This document shows positions 4,591 to 6,771 of a stretch of 6,771 nucleotides of DNA, piece by piece (the stretch's first letter is position 1; the number at the start of each line of letters is the position of its first letter). Location of the stretch: NCBI GenBank assembly GCA_002432095.1, contig DJFQ01000098.1, positions 1-6,771 of the forward strand, written 5' to 3'. The notes beneath the pieces are model-generated. The model saw only the letters and a list, made by a program, of their open reading frames with translations, did not search any database and was not told the DNA's origin. The translations under genes were made by a program, and so were the position numbers. The DNA comes from Marinagarivorans sp. UBA5868 (GTDB lineage Bacteria; Pseudomonadota; Gammaproteobacteria; Pseudomonadales; Cellvibrionaceae).

Positions 4591-4740
4591 ATGACTACTG
4601 CTGACGTTGCAACCATTTCCGGTTCTGTCGACTACGCCACCATTATCGTAGGTATCGCAGCTATCGCTGCTGCCGCCGCCATCGTTTATGTCGCTGTGAA
4701 GGGCGGCAAAATGCTGCTCGGCATGGTGAAAGGTGCCTAA
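4591..4740 (+). CDS. Major coat protein, pVIII-like, no signal peptide (49 aa)
   Basis: This is the subunit that forms the filament. It has the typical three-part plan: a short acidic, Ser/Thr-rich N terminus (D5, D14), a strongly hydrophobic Ala/Ile-rich helix (about residues 17-36), and a basic C terminus (K37, K40, K47) that faces DNA inside the virion. No cleavable signal peptide is present, so insertion is probably N-out without processing, as for the Pf3 coat protein. GGAG at 4578-4581 gives nine-base spacing to the ATG. An upstream in-frame ATG (4534) lies inside the preceding gene and lacks a ribosome site. A strong terminator follows 18 bases after the stop, which suits high expression. 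Confidence 0.9.
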   Translation: MTTADVATISGSVDYATIIVGIAAIAAAAAIVYVAVKGGKMLLGMVKGA

Positions 4741-4756
4741 TCGTAGGCTGGTTAAA

Positions 4757-4780
4757 AGAGGGGCTTCGGCCCCTTTTTTT
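4757..4780 (+). terminator. Strong intrinsic terminator after the coat gene
   Basis: GGGGC (4760-4764), the stable tetraloop TTCG, and GCCCC (4769-4773) are followed by seven T residues. The stem can extend through flanking A-T pairs. Genes for pIII, pVI and Zot lie downstream with no clear promoter, so partial read-through probably sets their low level, as after gene VIII in Ff phages. Confidence 0.92.
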
Positions 4781-4795
4781 GTCTTGGGGTGCTCT

Positions 4796-4870
4796 ATGTT
4801 GGATATTTGGTACTGGACTTTTTTCGTCGCTGGATTCGTGGTGGCTGCGTCATGCTTAAGAATGGTTTGA
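4796..4870 (+). CDS. Possible 24-aa membrane micro-protein
   Basis: The ATG at 4796 follows a GGGG stretch (4786-4789) that could serve as a ribosome site. The product begins MLDIWYWTFFVAGFVVAASC and ends LRMV: one hydrophobic helix with an acidic residue at the start (D3) and Arg near the end. It overlaps the start of the adhesin gene by 19 bases in another frame, which suggests coupling. Ff pVII and pIX are similar tiny one-helix proteins (32-33 residues), so this could be a tip protein. It may equally be a leader ORF. It needs peptide or conservation support. Confidence 0.4.
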   Translation: MLDIWYWTFFVAGFVVAASCLRMV

Positions 4871-6165
4871 CTCTCATTATCGGCGTATTTGTTGCCTGGT
4901 TGTCTCCCTCGGCTTTTTCGCAGAATCCCGCAGGCTGGACTATATGGACGTCTCAATATACGTGCGGCGGTCCCCCAGGCGATAATCCTAATTTACTGGC
5001 CAATTGTGCTGCCGCGCTTCCGGGGCGTTATTATCAATATGGCAGATCGTCCACTTTGACCTGTACGTCTGGTGGCGTTACCAAACAACGCTATGTCTGT
5101 ATCTACACCAGTCAAAACCCCTGTCCGGCTCATCAGATTTGGAATCAGTCTCAGACGCAATGCGTTAACCGGTGCGCTGATCCTTTGGTCTGGGACACTG
5201 CGACTCAGCAATGTAAGGAACCTTTTTCATGTGACCCGCCAGCCGAAATGATTGGTGATCCGCCCCAATGTATGGAACCGCCAGATTGTAATTTGCAAAT
5301 GCCTGGTTCGCAGTGGGATACCTATGGTGAAGCGTGCGTCTGTCCGACCGGCACGACGCAAGGGTATTCCGGCACCGTGGGCGGTGGCCTTCAGCAGTCG
5401 TGCATAAATCAGAATCCGCAAGAGGGTTGCCCGGCTGGAAGTTATCAAATTCAAATCGATGGTGTGGATCAGTGCTGGACTCCGGACCCGCCAGATACCT
5501 GCCCTGAGGGTTCTTATCCTGTGACTATGAACGGTGTCGAACAGTGCTGGACGCCGGACGAGGGTCAAGAGAATTGCCCGACCGGAACTTACTATGTCGA
5601 GATCAATGGGGTAGGGCAGTGCTATAACCCTCAGCCAAATATCGACGACCCCGACGACCCGGGTAGCAGCAGTTCAACGAGTTCAGGCGGCTCCAGTGGC
5701 AGCACGTCATCGTCCGGCGGAACGGTCGGCGGTGGTGGTGAATTCGACGATTCCCGCATTGTTGGGCGCCTTGATCAGATCCGCAATAAAATCGATTCAA
5801 CCAATACAAAGCTCGATACCGCGAATGAAACGCTGACCGGAATTAAGGATATTCTCGACGGTGACGCTCAGCCTATGCCGGGCCACTCACAGGCGACGGT
5901 GGCAACATTTGCTGGGGTTAACCAAGCGTTTTACGGGCGTCTCGTTTCCTCGCCCATCGGCAATGCATTTTCGGGAGTTTCGTCGCTGGTCAATTTGGCC
6001 GGTGCTGAGTGTCCTGAGTTTTCCGTTGAACTCCCTGAACCTATCGGCATCACGGCATCGACGGCCTTGCACTGCGAGGTTTATTTATCGGTTGCATCGG
6101 TTTTCTCTGTTGTCATGTATGCGGTGTATGCCTTCACTGCTTTCCGTATTTTTGCGAGTGCTTAA
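4852..6165 (+). CDS. pIII-like adsorption / minor coat protein, Cys-rich (437 aa)
   Basis: This is the receptor-binding tip protein that also ends assembly. The ATG at 4852 is chosen because it gives a clean signal peptide (MLKNGLTLIIGVFVAWLSPSAFS, cleavage before QNPAGW); a GTG at 4789 would add 21 residues in front of it. Residues about 24-192 are rich in Cys and Pro, likely disulfide-bonded. Residues 193-260 hold three tandem 24-25 residue units of the form CPxGxYxxxxxGVxQCWxP. A Ser/Gly linker (about 269-300) and a short heptad-like segment (LDQIRNKIDSTNTKLDTANE) follow. The last 30 residues form a membrane anchor ending RIFASA. Order of signal, binding domain, flexible linker and C-terminal anchor is that of pIII. 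The receptor is unknown. Confidence 0.88.
   Translation: MLKNGLTLIIGVFVAWLSPSAFSQNPAGWTIWTSQYTCGGPPGDNPNLLANCAAALPGRYYQYGRSSTLTCTSGGVTKQRYVCIYTSQNPCPAHQIWNQSQTQCVNRCADPLVWDTATQQCKEPFSCDPPAEMIGDPPQCMEPPDCNLQMPGSQWDTYGEACVCPTGTTQGYSGTVGGGLQQSCINQNPQEGCPAGSYQIQIDGVDQCWTPDPPDTCPEGSYPVTMNGVEQCWTPDEGQENCPTGTYYVEINGVGQCYNPQPNIDDPDDPGSSSSTSSGGSSGSTSSSGGTVGGGGEFDDSRIVGRLDQIRNKIDSTNTKLDTANETLTGIKDILDGDAQPMPGHSQATVATFAGVNQAFYGRLVSSPIGNAFSGVSSLVNLAGAECPEFSVELPEPIGITASTALHCEVYLSVASVFSVVMYAVYAFTAFRIFASA
5428..5631 (+). repeat. Three tandem Cys-rich repeat units in the adhesin
   Basis: Units begin at 5428, 5500 and 5575 and encode CPAGSYQIQIDGVDQCWTP, CPEGSYPVTMNGVEQCWTP and CPTGTYYVEINGVGQCYNP. The protein repeat is well kept while the DNA has drifted at many third positions, so the units are old and under selection on the protein. 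Each unit holds two Cys that could pair. Confidence 0.9.
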
Positions 6166-6167
6166 CT

Positions 6168-6449
6168 ATGGCTGAGTGTAAATGGTATGACGTGAGCTGC
6201 GGCGCGACCTGGTTGCGCGATGAGATGCACCATTTCGCGTTGTGGCTTTATGAATCGCTTCTTGGCGGCCTGGCGTCGATGTTTGAAGCCATTCCGGTCC
6301 CGGGCTTTTTTGCCAGCTTGTCGACGATTCAAATTCCACCAGGTGTTGGTTTTTTCGCGTCTGCGTTTGAGATTCCTGCTGGACTGGCGATCATAACTTC
6401 CGCTTATGTGGCTAGGTTTTTCCTGCGTCGTATTCCGGTGATTGGCTAA
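6168..6449 (+). CDS. pVI-like minor coat membrane protein (93 aa)
   Basis: The gene starts two bases after the adhesin stop and shares one base with the zot start. That order (pIII, pVI, Zot/pI) is standard in inoviruses. The protein has hydrophobic segments at about residues 20-40 (ALWLYESLLGGLASMFEA) and 60-85 (GFFASAFEIPAGLAIITSAYVA), and ends FLRRIPVIG, an ending typical of the small pVI-like proteins of the DUF2523 type. It should sit at the adhesin end of the virion and link pIII to the coat. The two Cys (C4, C11) near the N terminus are unexplained. No strong Shine-Dalgarno; coupling to the adhesin gene is likely. Confidence 0.85.
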   Translation: MAECKWYDVSCGATWLRDEMHHFALWLYESLLGGLASMFEAIPVPGFFASLSTIQIPPGVGFFASAFEIPAGLAIITSAYVARFFLRRIPVIG

Positions 6450-6771
6450 TGACAATTTCAGCGTATGTGGGTTTGCCTGGGGCTGGGAAGTCCTATGGCG
6501 TTGTTGAGAACGTGATACTCCCGGCGATCAAGGCAGGTCGCCGGGTTCTTACCAATATCCCGATGGTGCGCGATGAGTGGTTGAAACAATTTCAGGCTGC
6601 GCCGGAGCAGTTCGATATAGCAGAGATCCCGAAAGACCCCGATTGGTGGCAAAAAAACAATGTTGCCGGCGCCGTGGTCGTTCTCGACGAACTCTACAAG
6701 CTTTGGCCGGCGGGACTGACTGCCAAGAATGTCCGCGAGTCGGATAAATCCTTTTTGGCTGAGCATAGGCA
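6449..6771 (+). CDS. zot: Zot/pI-family phage assembly ATPase, N-terminal part (continues at base 1 of the window)
   Basis: This is the 5' part of the filamentous phage assembly motor (pI of Ff phages, Zot of CTXphi), an inner-membrane protein that powers virion extrusion. Residues 8-15 read GLPGAGKS, a Walker A P-loop, and residues 76-81 read VVVLDE, a Walker B motif, followed by LYKLWPAG as is usual in the family. The ATG shares one base with the stop of the preceding gene (TAATG), there is no clear Shine-Dalgarno, and translation is probably coupled to the pVI-like gene. The frame runs open off the window end. Because bases 6748-6771 repeat bases 1-24, it joins in frame to 1-814, giving 370 residues in total, a normal Zot length. 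Motifs and position next to the pVI analogue are seen; the motor role is family knowledge. Confidence 0.95.
   Translation, partial: MTISAYVGLPGAGKSYGVVENVILPAIKAGRRVLTNIPMVRDEWLKQFQAAPEQFDIAEIPKDPDWWQKNNVAGAVVVLDELYKLWPAGLTAKNVRESDKSFLAEHR
6748..6771. repeat. Terminal redundancy, right copy (circular genome join)
   Basis: Second copy of the 24 bases at the window start. Removing one copy gives a closed circle in which the zot frame of 370 codons is intact. Confidence 0.93.

Noticed and set aside
4441..4956. Minus-strand open frame of 171 codons
   Set aside because: It is antisense to the coat and minor coat genes and the terminator; a low-complexity shadow.

Overview
The window looks like one complete, circularly permuted genome of a filamentous ssDNA bacteriophage (inovirus), cut open inside its assembly ATPase gene. 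Bases 1-24 and 6748-6771 are identical. Joining them restores one open reading frame of 370 codons (6449 to 6747, then 1 to 814) with Walker A and Walker B motifs in its first half, so the circle is about 6747 bp. The gene order and protein types (gpII-like replication initiator, ssDNA-binding protein, 49-residue coat protein, pIII-like adhesin, pVI-like protein, Zot/pI ATPase) fit inoviruses of Gammaproteobacteria. Xanthomonadales or Pseudomonas relatives seem likeliest from the leaderless coat, the repressor type and the shape of the small proteins, but the host is an inference.

Layout, starting at the replication module. 2018-2308 (minus) encodes an HTH repressor. It is separated by a 212-bp control region packed with palindromes (2309-2520) from a rightward set of tightly packed genes: a 90-aa unknown, the rolling-circle initiator (2790-3854), the ssDNA-binding protein (3857-4183), a 53-aa unknown (4209-4370), a 74-aa one-helix membrane protein (4364-4588) and the major coat protein (4591-4740). 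A strong UUCG-loop terminator follows at about 4759-4780. Beyond it lie a possible 24-aa membrane micro-ORF (4796-4870), the Cys-rich adhesin (4852-6165), the pVI-like protein (6168-6449) and Zot/pI (6449 to 814 across the join). Many neighbours overlap by 1 to 20 bases, which implies translational coupling.

The rest (815-2017) is the accessory and intergenic part. It starts with a near-consensus ParB-binding site (parS-like, 821-836) six bases after the zot stop. Next come a promoter overlaid by two inverted repeats (854-897), an 80-aa unknown protein (910-1152), about 450 bp of hairpin-rich non-coding DNA (1153-1606) that could hold the strand origin and packaging signal, a 67-aa ribbon-helix-helix-like protein (1607-1810), a GC-rich structured tract, and a bidirectional terminator (1951-1980) shared with the convergent repressor gene.

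How it works together: the repressor sets expression of the replication and virion genes. The initiator and SSB make and coat the single-stranded genome. Coat and minor proteins wait in the inner membrane, and Zot/pI drives extrusion. No pIV-type secretin is encoded, so exit through a host secretin is likely. No integrase or transposase gene is seen and no convincing dif-like site was found. The most unusual feature is the parS-like site beside the self-contained promoter, operator and small-protein cassette at 821-1152, which could tie this phage to the host ParABS chromosome segregation system.
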